Shown here: positions 50,742-60,214 of the stretch, piece after piece
How positions within the stretch are numbered: the stretch's first letter is position 1
Layout: each line of letters starts with the position of its first letter
DNA from: Candidatus Saccharimonadota bacterium
GTDB lineage: Bacteria; Patescibacteriota; Saccharimonadia; Saccharimonadales; Saccharimonadaceae
Reading direction: 5' to 3'
NCBI GenBank assembly: GCA_017537745.1
Contig: JAFYKF010000001.1
Span: forward strand, 1-60,431
Length of the DNA: 60,431 nt
Made by a program: the position numbers and the translations under genes
Notes under the pieces: generated by a model
Databases searched by the model: none
Seen by the model: the letters and a program-made list of their open reading frames with translations, nothing else
Told to the model about the DNA's origin: nothing

Positions 50742-52073
50742 TTATTTGGTTTTTCTAGACTTGATAATTTTGTGATAGATTTTTTTGGGTATGCTGGTGC
50801 TAAGTTCAGCTACTTGTTGCTTTAGCTCGCAGATTTCATCGAATTGTTTTTGGAATAATGCGTAGAAAAGACGTGGGCTGATTGGGTTGCTGCCATCTGA
50901 CAAAAGGCGGACACAACTTAAGAGTAACTCTTCGTCTGTTAGAATATTAATATCTGGGTGGCCTTCTAGATAGTGAGCAATGGTTTGACTGGGAACCTTT
51001 TCAGTGTGGTTGATGGATATAATGGTTTCGTAATAGAGTTTCCAAATGTTTTCAGATTCGAAATCTGATAAATCTTGCTTGTTGAATAGATAATAGTCTG
51101 GCATTTTGAAAAGTTGGTTAAACTCCTTTTCAAGGCTATCTTTGGCCTTATTCCAGCTAGTGAGGTTGGTTTTCGAAAAACCGATGAGATTGTTGTGGTC
51201 GACAAAACCTGCAAATCCGCCATAGCCAAGAACTCCAGCAGGAACACCGGCTTCAATGGTTTCTACGATAACTCTTCCCATGCCGAACACGGCCATGTAA
51301 TCGCTTTTATAGATTTTATCCGAAACATCTTTTTCCCATCCGAGTAGGGAAATTTTGTCTTCGTAGTGGTTCTGGTTAATAAAGTCTGCGAGTTGATTAT
51401 AGTATTCTCCGTTCCCGTAGATATCAATCTTTTTAACAACTTTTTGCTCGTAGAGTGATGGCAAAAAATCAATAATTAACTGGGTTTTGACTTCATCTAA
51501 CCTTGAGACAACGGCTACATTGCCAGTCGGTTGAAATTTTTTATTCTTAATATTGCTGGCTGAAAAACCGTTATGAAGGATGGTTTTAATTGGCAAGTAT
51601 GGATATAAATCTGAAAGATATTCGGCGACAGCGAATAGGCGATCGAAACCGTAGCTGAAGACTAATTGATATAAAGTTTTAGCAGTGGTGTATTTATTAT
51701 CGATGAAATCGGCAGAAATTACGCCGTGCAAAGTGAAGGAAATGGGTATTTTGAGTTTTTCAGCGGCTAGGGCGGCGGGGAGAGTGCACCAGAATGGATG
51801 ACAATCAATATATTTAATATCATGTTCTTTGCAAAAAGCGCAAATGGCATTAACGTCGTTTAAGATATTCTTGGCTGTTATAGATGTAGTAGAAGTGTGG
51901 GTTTGCAAAGCATCTGAAACTGCGTCGAAGGTGCCGTCATAAGAGTGACTATACTCTCGGCAGATTAAATAGACGGGAATCTTCTTCTTTTTTAAAAAAT
52001 TAACCTGACCAATGATGCGCGTTTCTAGCCCTCCACCCATGAAGCTATCAGCGATGAATAAGATGTTTTTCAT
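50742..52073 (-). CDS. Glycosyltransferase, GT4-like
   Basis: The 443-residue protein begins MKNILFIADSFMGGGLETRI, a GT-B N-terminal domain, and has NGFSASNIKNKKFQ, VAVVSRLDEVKTQLIIDFLPSL, GWEKDVSDKIYKSDYMAVFGM and RVIVETIEAGVPAGVLGY in the C-terminal nucleotide-sugar-binding domain (family motif EaxxxGxP). It is convergent with the lysozyme-like gene with no gap. The sugar and acceptor are unknown. Confidence 0.85.
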   Translation of the reverse strand: MKNILFIADSFMGGGLETRIIGQVNFLKKKKIPVYLICREYSHSYDGTFDAVSDALQTHTSTTSITAKNILNDVNAICAFCKEHDIKYIDCHPFWCTLPAALAAEKLKIPISFTLHGVISADFIDNKYTTAKTLYQLVFSYGFDRLFAVAEYLSDLYPYLPIKTILHNGFSASNIKNKKFQPTGNVAVVSRLDEVKTQLIIDFLPSLYEQKVVKKIDIYGNGEYYNQLADFINQNHYEDKISLLGWEKDVSDKIYKSDYMAVFGMGRVIVETIEAGVPAGVLGYGGFAGFVDHNNLIGFSKTNLTSWNKAKDSLEKEFNQLFKMPDYYLFNKQDLSDFESENIWKLYYETIISINHTEKVPSQTIAHYLEGHPDINILTDEELLLSCVRLLSDGSNPISPRLFYALFQKQFDEICELKQQVAELSTSIPKKIYHKIIKSRKTK

Positions 52074-52129
52074 ACTATAATGATATCATAAAAAGATAAA
52101 TTATGAACAGGTATGATATAATAATTGAT

Positions 52130-53230
52130 ATGAGAAAAGTATTGTCGATTTTTGGGACTCGCCCAGAGGCCATCAAGATGGCACCAGTGGTAAAGGAATT
52201 GGAGTCTCGTGACGAGATAGAATCTGTAGTTTGTGTAACGGCACAGCACCGGAACATGCTAGACCAGGTACTCGAGGTATTTAAAATAACACCAGATTAT
52301 GATTTAAACATCATGAAGCCAGGTCAAACTTTGACGCAGATTACAGCTGAGGTGCTAAAGGGAATTGAAGAAGTTATTATTAAGGAAAAGCCAGATTTAG
52401 TTTTGGTACATGGTGATACGACTACTGCGATGGCAGCGGCGCTGGCGGCGTTTTATCAACAGGTTGAGGTGGGACACGTGGAGGCGGGCCTTAGGACTTA
52501 TAATAAATATTCGCCGTTCCCAGAAGAGATGAACCGACAGATTATTGATAGAGTTGCGGATTATTTGTTCGCACCGACTGAGGTAAGTAAGCAAAACTTG
52601 GAAGGGAAGCTGAATAAAGATCAAAAGATTTTTGTAACTGGTAATACTGCGATAGATGCTCTTAAGACAACGGTTAGCTCAAGCTATGAGCACCCAGATT
52701 TGAAATGGGCTGAAGGTTCAAGATTAATTCTCGTGACTGCCCATAGGCGTGAGAACTTAGGTGAACCGATGCGCCAAATTTTTAGCGCGATTAGAAGAAT
52801 TGTTGATGAATTCCCGGACGTAAAAGTGATTTATCCAGTACATTTAAATCCAAAGGTACAAGAGGTTGCGAGGAAAGTTTTGGGTGATAACGAGAAGATT
52901 CGTTTAATTGAGCCACTTGATGTGCTTGATTTTCATAATTTTATGGAGCGAGCATATTTTATAATGTCTGATAGCGGTGGGGTACAAGAGGAAGCGCCTT
53001 CGCTTGGTAAGCCGGTACTTGTGCTTAGAGATACGACGGAGCGTCCAGAAGGGATTGAGGCTGGTACGCTAAAACTCGTAGGAACTGAAGCCGATAATGT
53101 CTATAATGAAGCTAAAAAATTGTTAGTTGATAAGGACGAATATAATAAAATGTCTGAGGCGAAGAATCCATATGGTGACGGGTTTGCGAGTAAGTATATT
53201 GTAGACGAAATTGTAAAGGTGGAGAAATAA
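52130..53230 (+). CDS. wecB: UDP-N-acetylglucosamine 2-epimerase (non-hydrolysing)
   Basis: The 366-residue protein has SIFGTRPEAIKMAPVVKEL, LVLVHGDTTTAMAAALAAFY, VEAGLRTYNKYSPFPEEMNRQIID, VTAHRRENLGEPM and IMSDSGGVQEEAPSLGKPVLVLRDTTERPE, the full WecB/MnaA signature. It makes UDP-ManNAc, used in the linkage unit of teichoic acids. TATAAT at 52117-52122 lies seven bases before the ATG at 52130, with no SD, a leaderless-type start. Confidence 0.96.
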   Translation: MRKVLSIFGTRPEAIKMAPVVKELESRDEIESVVCVTAQHRNMLDQVLEVFKITPDYDLNIMKPGQTLTQITAEVLKGIEEVIIKEKPDLVLVHGDTTTAMAAALAAFYQQVEVGHVEAGLRTYNKYSPFPEEMNRQIIDRVADYLFAPTEVSKQNLEGKLNKDQKIFVTGNTAIDALKTTVSSSYEHPDLKWAEGSRLILVTAHRRENLGEPMRQIFSAIRRIVDEFPDVKVIYPVHLNPKVQEVARKVLGDNEKIRLIEPLDVLDFHNFMERAYFIMSDSGGVQEEAPSLGKPVLVLRDTTERPEGIEAGTLKLVGTEADNVYNEAKKLLVDKDEYNKMSEAKNPYGDGFASKYIVDEIVKVEK

Positions 53231-53231
53231 T

Positions 53232-54566
53232 ATGCCCAAAAAAGATTATTCAAAACAAGAAATTGATAAATTGATACAAGAGAATGAATTTTTGCGAAAA
53301 GAGAACTACGGTTATAAAAAAATAGTATCTTCTCGTAGGCACCAATATGCTGAAAAAATCGCAACTGCATACAATAGAGTTTTTCCAAAGTGGACAAAAC
53401 GGCGCACTGTGTTTGAAGGGACGTGTAAGGTCTGTATAAAGCCGTTTACAAAGTATAGAGCATGGCGGGGCGATAGATTTAATAGAAAGATTAACAAACT
53501 TGTTAAGAATTATGATAAGGTGATGGTGATTGATAGCATTCCTTGGGATGACAAACTTAGGCAGCGTCCACACCACTTGGCAGCGGAATTTCGTAAGCTG
53601 GGATTTTTTGTAGTTTATTTTGAAGGTTCAAATTCAACATACAAGATGCGCGAAGTTGAAAATGGTATTGTGACAATTAATTCCCATCTCATGCTGGCGG
53701 ATTTGCCAAAAGAGTGTCCGAATTGTTTCTTCTTGTTACCAAATACAATGGCTACGTCACTTGATGTGGTTAATCAAGTGAAAGAGTATGGCTATAAATT
53801 AATCTATGAATATATTGATGAATTCCATGGTGATATTTCTGGCGATCTTGGTGTGCAGCTTTCGATTTGGAATGAGCTTGATAATTTGAAACCAGTGCTT
53901 TTAGTTGCATCTGCTTTGAAATTAAAAGAAGATCTTGAGGAGCATTTGGGCAAGAAATACAAAATTGTCTTAGCGCCAAATGCAGTTTTTACAGAACACT
54001 TTAATTATAAAGAGAATAAAACGGAAATGCCACCAAGCGATATGAAAGATATTGTGAAGAAGGGGCGTCCGATTATTGGTTTTTATGGCGCGTTGGCTCC
54101 ATGGATTGATTTTAATTTAATTAACTCCACTGCTAAGAATCATCCGGAGTGGGAGTTTGTGTTTTTGGGAATTGATTATAATAATGCAGCGAAAGATTTG
54201 GCAAAAGGCAAGAATATTCATAATCTTGGTGCAAAACAATACGAAGAATTACCAAGATATTCGAAGTATTTCAACTGTGCGATAATTCCATTTAAACATG
54301 GTGAAATTGCTAAGGCTACTTCGCCGATTAAACTGTTTGAATACATGGCGGCGGGTTTGCCAACAGTTTGTACGCGTGATTTAAGAGAATGTCGTGGCTA
54401 TGATTATGTATATATGGCAAAGGATGCCAAAGAATTTGAAAAGTACATGGGCGAGGCAATTAAAGAATATAATAATGATGCTGCGAGAAATAGGCTGCTA
54501 GAGCAGGCTGAGAAAAATACTTGGAGCCAACGAGCTGCTGATATTGTAGCTGGTTTAGGATTGTAG
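53232..54566 (+). CDS. Glycosyltransferase, GT-B fold
   Basis: The 444-residue protein has a coiled-coil-like N-terminus, then IDSIPWDDKLRQRPHHLAAEFRKLG, the start of a GT-B fold, PIIGFYGALAPWIDFNLIN, YSKYFNCAIIPFK and SPIKLFEYMAAGLPTVCT, the C-terminal UDP-sugar-binding motif. It starts one base after wecB, so they form an operon and it may use UDP-ManNAc or the next sugar. It converges with tagH, overlapping by 12 bases. Confidence 0.85.
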   Translation: MPKKDYSKQEIDKLIQENEFLRKENYGYKKIVSSRRHQYAEKIATAYNRVFPKWTKRRTVFEGTCKVCIKPFTKYRAWRGDRFNRKINKLVKNYDKVMVIDSIPWDDKLRQRPHHLAAEFRKLGFFVVYFEGSNSTYKMREVENGIVTINSHLMLADLPKECPNCFFLLPNTMATSLDVVNQVKEYGYKLIYEYIDEFHGDISGDLGVQLSIWNELDNLKPVLLVASALKLKEDLEEHLGKKYKIVLAPNAVFTEHFNYKENKTEMPPSDMKDIVKKGRPIIGFYGALAPWIDFNLINSTAKNHPEWEFVFLGIDYNNAAKDLAKGKNIHNLGAKQYEELPRYSKYFNCAIIPFKHGEIAKATSPIKLFEYMAAGLPTVCTRDLRECRGYDYVYMAKDAKEFEKYMGEAIKEYNNDAARNRLLEQAEKNTWSQRAADIVAGLGL

Positions 54567-55760
54567 TTCGTATTCTTCTGGTATTTGCCAGTGAGTAGTA
54601 CTCTGGTATGGATTGGTGGAGATTATTTCGAAGTTTGTAATATTGAAGAAATCTCCGAAATCGATGCTACGATCTAGGGATTTAATGAGTAAGACTACAT
54701 TATATTTGTCGTGTGGGAAATAATTTGCTAGCTTAAGATTTAGTTTATAGGATTGATTAGCTTCGAAAACGATTGGGGTTTTGATTTTTTCATCTGATGC
54801 CCAACGGTAGATTTGTTGACCGTCGTTTTTATTAATGCCGACAGCAATAACAAAATCTTCTAGTTTTTGCTTTGGTTTAATTGTAAATGAAAGTTGAACG
54901 CTCTCACTTGTGACGGTGCTTTTAGCGGATGCTTGAATATAGTTAGTGGTTTTATCTTCACCGACGTTGTCTTGTTTAATATTTCTATTGTTGCTTTCGA
55001 GATATTTTTTAGAGACTTTGAGCGGAGAACCGTCGACGATGATTTTACCATCTTCAATCATGATGGCTCGGTCACAGAAGGTCTGGACGGATTCCATCGA
55101 GTGGGTAACAAGAATAACAGTGCGTTTTTCCTTTTTAAGTTCGGCAAAGTAGCCAAAGCATTTGCGTTGGAATGCAGCGTCGCCAACGGCGAGAACTTCA
55201 TCAAGCAGGAGAATATCACCGCGGGCACGAATAGCAATAGAGAAAGCCAAACGAACTTGCATACCGGAGCTGTAGTTTTTGAGTTTCTGGTCCTGGAATT
55301 CTTTGAGCTCAGCAAAGTCCCAAATATCATCATACATGGCGTCCATTTCTTTGTTAGAAAAGCCGAGCAGGGCGCCATTCATATATACGTTTTCACGACC
55401 AGTGAGCTCTGGGTTGAAGCCGACGCCGAGTTCGATGAAGGGGACTAAGTCGCCATTTACTACGACGTTGCCTTTTTCTGGATAATAAGTACCAGCGAGA
55501 ATTTTGAGGAGAGTTGATTTACCCGAACCATTACGGCCAACGATACCGACGAATTCGCCTTGTTTGATTTCGAAATTGAGACCTTTTAAGACTTTTTGCT
55601 CTTTGTAGCCTTTAATGCCACGAAGGCGGTTGAAGATAGCTTGTTTCAAACCAAAAGATTGTTCAGTAGGCAAACGAAAACTTTTGTGGAGATTTTTTAC
55701 TACGATCGCTGGCTGATTTGGATCGTTGATTTCGGTGCGGGTGCCAAAAGAACGTTTCAT
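54555..55760 (-). CDS. tagH: Teichoic-acid/polysaccharide ABC exporter ATPase
   Basis: The 401-residue protein has Walker A GRNGSGKSTLLKIL, signature NYSSGMQVRLAFSIAI and Walker B LLLDEVLAVGD, with an extra C-terminal domain of about 150 residues (VQLSFTIKPKQKLEDFVIAVG). This is the TagH/Wzt/RfbE type, in which the C-terminal part may recognise the polymer end. It overlaps the permease gene at one base. Exact polymer is unknown; WecB nearby favours a ManNAc-containing linkage. Confidence 0.88.
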   Translation of the reverse strand: MKRSFGTRTEINDPNQPAIVVKNLHKSFRLPTEQSFGLKQAIFNRLRGIKGYKEQKVLKGLNFEIKQGEFVGIVGRNGSGKSTLLKILAGTYYPEKGNVVVNGDLVPFIELGVGFNPELTGRENVYMNGALLGFSNKEMDAMYDDIWDFAELKEFQDQKLKNYSSGMQVRLAFSIAIRARGDILLLDEVLAVGDAAFQRKCFGYFAELKKEKRTVILVTHSMESVQTFCDRAIMIEDGKIIVDGSPLKVSKKYLESNNRNIKQDNVGEDKTTNYIQASAKSTVTSESVQLSFTIKPKQKLEDFVIAVGINKNDGQQIYRWASDEKIKTPIVFEANQSYKLNLKLANYFPHDKYNVVLLIKSLDRSIDFGDFFNITNFEIISTNPYQSTTHWQIPEEYELQS

Positions 55761-56569
55761 TAGATTTCCTCCGCAAAGTATTTAGATTTTTTACGAAATA
55801 CAAGTGCACCGGTAATAAGAACGACGATAACGATGAGTGGCGGAATAATTACAGCGGGATTTGCGACATAATTCCAGGTAGTTAAAGTTTCTGTAGTAAT
55901 AAGATTAAAACGAATGTCTTGAATGGTTTGGGCGATAGGATTTAAGAGAATCACTTTTGCAGCAAGGTCACTAACTCCAGCAATCATCGATACTGGATAA
56001 ATAATAGGAACGGCGTAGAATAATGCCTGGACGATAACGTCCCAAATTGAAGTGATATCACGGAATTTTACGTTGATTGAACCAAGGAGAAAGGCCAAAC
56101 CGAGAGAAAGAAGATATAATTCGATGAGGACAGGGAAAACCAATAACCAGTTCCAGCTTGGCTCGACGCCGTTGATGAGGGCAAAGATAGCGACGACGAC
56201 TAGATTGATGAGCATATTAATGACGGCGGTAAGGGTGGAAGAAACGACGACGATATATTTAGGAAAGTTTATTTTACGCAACAAATCACCACGGCTAACA
56301 ATGGATTGGATACCTTGTGAGGTACATTCTGTAAAGAAGCTCCACATGGTGGTACCGCATAACAAATAGACTGGATAATGAGGTATGTCGCCGCCGAACC
56401 GGAGTAGTTTTGCGAAGACTACGTATAAAATCGCGAACATCATAAGAGGACGAAGTAGCGCCCATAAATAACCTAGAACTGAATTTTGATAGCGTAGCTT
56501 AAAATCAGTTTTAGTAAGTTCAGAGAGTAAAATTCTGTTTTTTCGGTTCAAAACATGGGGAATTTTCAT
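55760..56569 (-). CDS. tagG: Teichoic-acid/polysaccharide ABC exporter permease
   Basis: The 269-residue protein has six membrane helices and the ABC-2 signature (LLSELTKTDFKLRYQNSVLGYLWALLRPL, then YVVFAKLLRFGG and LRKINFPKYIVVVSS). It forms the export pore with the ATPase at 54555. A TATAAT-like box (AATATAG) lies a few bases before the ATG. The genes next to it belong to the same surface-polymer theme. Confidence 0.9.
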   Translation of the reverse strand: MKIPHVLNRKNRILLSELTKTDFKLRYQNSVLGYLWALLRPLMMFAILYVVFAKLLRFGGDIPHYPVYLLCGTTMWSFFTECTSQGIQSIVSRGDLLRKINFPKYIVVVSSTLTAVINMLINLVVVAIFALINGVEPSWNWLLVFPVLIELYLLSLGLAFLLGSINVKFRDITSIWDVIVQALFYAVPIIYPVSMIAGVSDLAAKVILLNPIAQTIQDIRFNLITTETLTTWNYVANPAVIIPPLIVIVVLITGALVFRKKSKYFAEEI

Positions 56570-56684
56570 ACTATATTATTTTAACACATAAAGAGGCTTT
56601 TTAAAACATACACCGCAATAATTGGGGCGGTTTCCATTGACCTCAGAGCTATAAAGTGGTATTATTAAAACATTGGAGCTATAC

Positions 56685-58313
56685 GTGAAAAAGGTAATTA
56701 CTAAACTAAAAGAAAGTTTGGGCGGTATATTAATTGCTTTATTATTAAGCTTGATGTTGGCATTTTATGAGCCTATCAATATGTACGTTGGTAACATGGA
56801 GGAATTCTGGTTTGATTTTCAATCTTTCTTGCCAATAATTTTTCTTCAATTCTTGATTGTATTTTTTGTGATTACAGCTTTTTTCATTATTGTTAACTTG
56901 ATAAATAGAAAAGCTTATAAGATTGTTCTCTTAGTGGCTTTCGTTTGTATGCTAGTAACATATATACAAGGAAATTTCTTGGTTTATAATTTGCCAGGTC
57001 TTGATGGAAACCCAATTAATTGGGATGAATATATGGTTGATAAAGTAATTTCGATTTTGCTATGGGTAGTGATAATTGTAGTTTCGTTTATTCTACTTCG
57101 CAAGTTGAAATTTGAAAAGTTTGAGAAGATTATTAAAGGTTCCTCGATTGTTATTATTATAATGTTACTTGCCGCGACGGTATCATTATTAGTTAAACCG
57201 AATGTGTTTGATAGTAAAGAAGCTCTAATAGCGACTTTTGATAACTTTGATAATGTTAGCAATGATAAAAATTTCTTTATCTTTTTAGTAGATCAGGTTG
57301 ATTCGGTGGCGTTTAACGAGGAACTATCTAAAAACTGGGATAAAAGGGAAATTTTTGAAGACTTTACTTATTACCCAGATACTTCAAGTACATATATGTG
57401 GACGCTATACTCTGTGCCTTATATTCTAAGTGGTGATTATTATGAAAATGAAGAGGATAAATTTAGTGATTATTTCACAAATGCGTTTGATAATTCGCCA
57501 CTATTTGAATCACTCGAGAAGGAAGGATATGATTTAAGTATTTATGAAGATGAGGAAATTTTGAATTATAAAGGTAATAATTTGACTCGGTTTAATAATA
57601 TAAAATCTGGAGTTCTGATTCGTAAAAAAGAGTTAGTGAAGCAGGAAGTGAAATATGTACTATTCAAGTACTTACCATATCCTTTGAAGTGGATGGCAAA
57701 AATTAATAATCTCGATATTAATAGTACAAAAGCAAGCAATGATGCAAATATTTATGCATCCTATAATGATGTGGTATACAGCCATATGAAGAATAATGAC
57801 TTGAATAAAGTTGGTAACAAATGTTTTTCGTTTATTCATGTCGTAGGTGCACATCCACCATTTATCTATGATAAAGATGTGAATCGCCAGCCAGAAGGGA
57901 CTTATGTGGATGGCGTGAACGCTGGTATTGCAATGGTAAAGGAATATTTGGAGAGGTTGCGAGAGGGTGGAGTATATGATAACTCTGTGATTATTATTAT
58001 GTCTGATCATGGGCATGGTGAAGAAACGATCCAAAGAAGTAATCCAATACTATATATTAAAGGTATTAACGAGAAACATGATTATGTGAAGTCTGATAAA
58101 AAAGTTTCGTTTGAATATTTAAGCGATGCTTACGCGCAACTACTCAAGGGGGATAAATCAGAACAATTATTTACTAACGTTGATGGCTCAAAGAGGAGAG
58201 TACTTTATAGTGAGCTTTATAATCCAAATCTGACGGAATATATGCAAACTGGTCATGCGTGGGATACGAAGACTTTAGTTAAAACTGGCAATCAATATTT
58301 GAGGGAAAAGTAA
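56685..58313 (+). CDS. Sulfatase-fold membrane transferase (LtaS/OpgB-like)
   Basis: The protein (542 residues) has five N-terminal membrane helices and an extracytoplasmic alkaline-phosphatase-superfamily domain: FFIFLVDQVDSVAFNE (first metal Asp), a Thr-rich YYPDTSSTYMWTLYSVPYILSG (nucleophile region), FSFIHVVGAHPPFIYD, and IIIMSDHGHGEE (second metal site). Relatives transfer glycerol phosphate (LtaS) or phosphoethanolamine. GTG 56685 has GGAG six bases upstream; TTG 56673 fits a leaderless start after TATTAT at 56659-56664. The YidC-TagF fusion follows after two bases. Confidence 0.82.
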   Translation: MKKVITKLKESLGGILIALLLSLMLAFYEPINMYVGNMEEFWFDFQSFLPIIFLQFLIVFFVITAFFIIVNLINRKAYKIVLLVAFVCMLVTYIQGNFLVYNLPGLDGNPINWDEYMVDKVISILLWVVIIVVSFILLRKLKFEKFEKIIKGSSIVIIIMLLAATVSLLVKPNVFDSKEALIATFDNFDNVSNDKNFFIFLVDQVDSVAFNEELSKNWDKREIFEDFTYYPDTSSTYMWTLYSVPYILSGDYYENEEDKFSDYFTNAFDNSPLFESLEKEGYDLSIYEDEEILNYKGNNLTRFNNIKSGVLIRKKELVKQEVKYVLFKYLPYPLKWMAKINNLDINSTKASNDANIYASYNDVVYSHMKNNDLNKVGNKCFSFIHVVGAHPPFIYDKDVNRQPEGTYVDGVNAGIAMVKEYLERLREGGVYDNSVIIIMSDHGHGEETIQRSNPILYIKGINEKHDYVKSDKKVSFEYLSDAYAQLLKGDKSEQLFTNVDGSKRRVLYSELYNPNLTEYMQTGHAWDTKTLVKTGNQYLREK

Positions 58314-58315
58314 AA

Positions 58316-60214
58316 ATGTTTTTTGTAGATTTCATGGGTTGGATAATGAAAATTTGTTACGACATCGTAGGGAATTACGGTGCAGCAATTATTTTGTTTA
58401 CATTGGTGTCTAAAATAATTTTGTTACCGATTTCAATCTGGGTTCAGAAGAACTCGATTAAAATGGTGAAAATGCAGCCGGAAATTAACCGAACTAAGAC
58501 TAAATATTTTGGCGATAAAGATACGATTGCTGAGGAAGAATCTAAGATTTACAAGAAATATAAATATAATCCACTTGCTTCTTTGGTACCATTAGTAATT
58601 CAAATTGTACTTTTGCTTGGTGTGGTGGAGATTGTAAAAAACCCAGAGCATTACATTGGGGTTGAGAATTTAATTTTTGATTTTCTAGGATTTGACCTTC
58701 GCTGGATTGCAGCCGAGAATGGTGGTACGGCGATTTGGATTCCAGTGATTGCAGGCCTATCTGCATTGGTCCTTTGTGTCGGTCAAAATATCATGAACGT
58801 ACTTCAGGCCGAACAATCAAAATGGAATAAATGGGGTATGTTGGTCCTGTCAGTAGGACTATCACTTTATTTGGGTACATTTGTAACGGCTGGTGTAGCA
58901 CTTTATTGGACTGCTAGCAATTTAATGGCAATTTTGCAGCAGTGGTTACTTAATCTTGCAATTAACCCAAAGAAATACGTTGACTATAAGGCGCTCGAAG
59001 CATCACGTGCAGAATTAAAGGAGTTACAGAATATTTCTAAATCTCATAAACGTACAGCTGAACAAATTAAAGAAGAAAAAGCTGACTATAAAAGGTTTTT
59101 CAGTATCGCAAACAAACACCTAGTATTCTATTCTGAAAGTAGCGGTTTTTACAAGTATTATAAAGGTATCATTGAATATATTCTAGAAAACACCAATATC
59201 ACGATTCATTATATAACAAGTGATTACGATGATCAGATTTTTGAGATTGCAAAAACCGAAAAACACATAAAGCCTTATTATATTGAGGAAAAGAAATTAA
59301 TAACTCTTATGATGAAAATGGATGCTGATGTGGTAGTGATGACGATGCCAGATATTGATAACTACCACATTAAGCGTAGCTACGTGAATAAAGATACAGT
59401 ATATGTGTTTATTCCACATTGTATTGATAGTCAAAATATGACGATGCGCAAGGGCTCAATGGACAACTATGATGTGGTATTTTGTTGTGGAGAGCATCAG
59501 CGTGCCGAAGTTGAAGCTAATAATAAGCGCGTAAAGACTAAAAATAAAGAGATTGTAAGTTGGGGCTACTCATTACTTGATGATATGATCGCCGATTACA
59601 AGAAAACTAAAAAATCAAAATCTAAAACAAAAACTATAATGATTGCGCCAAGCTGGCAAAAAGACAACATCATAGATTTATGTTTGGATAAAATACTCAA
59701 AACCCTCGAAGGCAAAAATTATAATGTGATCGTACGTCCGCACCCACAACAAGTTCGCCATATGAAAGATGCATTTGAAAAAATGAAAGAAAAATATGCT
59801 GGAACAAATATCGAAATTCAAACTGATTTTTCTAAGACTAGTTCTGTATTTGAAGCAGATATTCTTATTGGCGATTGGTCTAGCATTGGTTTTGAATACG
59901 CCTTTACGACTGAAAAGCCAGTTATCTCGATTGACACACCGATGAAAATTATGAATCCGGAATATAAGAAGATAGACGTTCCGCCGATTAATATTTGGGG
60001 ACGCGAAGAAATCGGTGAAGTTGTAAAACTTAAAGATATCAAAAATCTTGATAAAATTATCGAGAAATTGTTGAAAAATCCAGTAAAGTATCGTAATAAA
60101 ATTGTTGCACTTCGTAAAAAATCGATTTATAATTTAGGTAATAGCGCTGAGGTTGGTGCACTTGAAATTATTGCGCTTGTTCAAGAAAAAGTAAAAGAAA
60201 GGAAGAAAAAATGA
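58316..60214 (+). CDS. YidC-like insertase domain fused to TagF-like glycerophosphotransferase
   Basis: Residues 1-225 form a YidC/Oxa1 domain: five helices, KIILLPISIWVQKNSIKMVKMQPEI (as in the true YidC here), YNPLASLVPLVIQIVLLLGVV, and ALYWTASNLMAILQQWLLN. A helical linker follows, then about 255-632 a CDP-glycerol glycerophosphotransferase-like domain with FIPHCIDSQNMTMRKGSMD, VIVRPHPQQ and ADILIGDWSSIGFEYAFTTEKPVIS. The TagF part should polymerise a glycerol phosphate chain at the inner membrane face; the YidC part may anchor or insert. There is no stop or frame break between the halves. Confidence 0.9.
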   Translation: MFFVDFMGWIMKICYDIVGNYGAAIILFTLVSKIILLPISIWVQKNSIKMVKMQPEINRTKTKYFGDKDTIAEEESKIYKKYKYNPLASLVPLVIQIVLLLGVVEIVKNPEHYIGVENLIFDFLGFDLRWIAAENGGTAIWIPVIAGLSALVLCVGQNIMNVLQAEQSKWNKWGMLVLSVGLSLYLGTFVTAGVALYWTASNLMAILQQWLLNLAINPKKYVDYKALEASRAELKELQNISKSHKRTAEQIKEEKADYKRFFSIANKHLVFYSESSGFYKYYKGIIEYILENTNITIHYITSDYDDQIFEIAKTEKHIKPYYIEEKKLITLMMKMDADVVVMTMPDIDNYHIKRSYVNKDTVYVFIPHCIDSQNMTMRKGSMDNYDVVFCCGEHQRAEVEANNKRVKTKNKEIVSWGYSLLDDMIADYKKTKKSKSKTKTIMIAPSWQKDNIIDLCLDKILKTLEGKNYNVIVRPHPQQVRHMKDAFEKMKEKYAGTNIEIQTDFSKTSSVFEADILIGDWSSIGFEYAFTTEKPVISIDTPMKIMNPEYKKIDVPPINIWGREEIGEVVKLKDIKNLDKIIEKLLKNPVKYRNKIVALRKKSIYNLGNSAEVGALEIIALVQEKVKERKKK

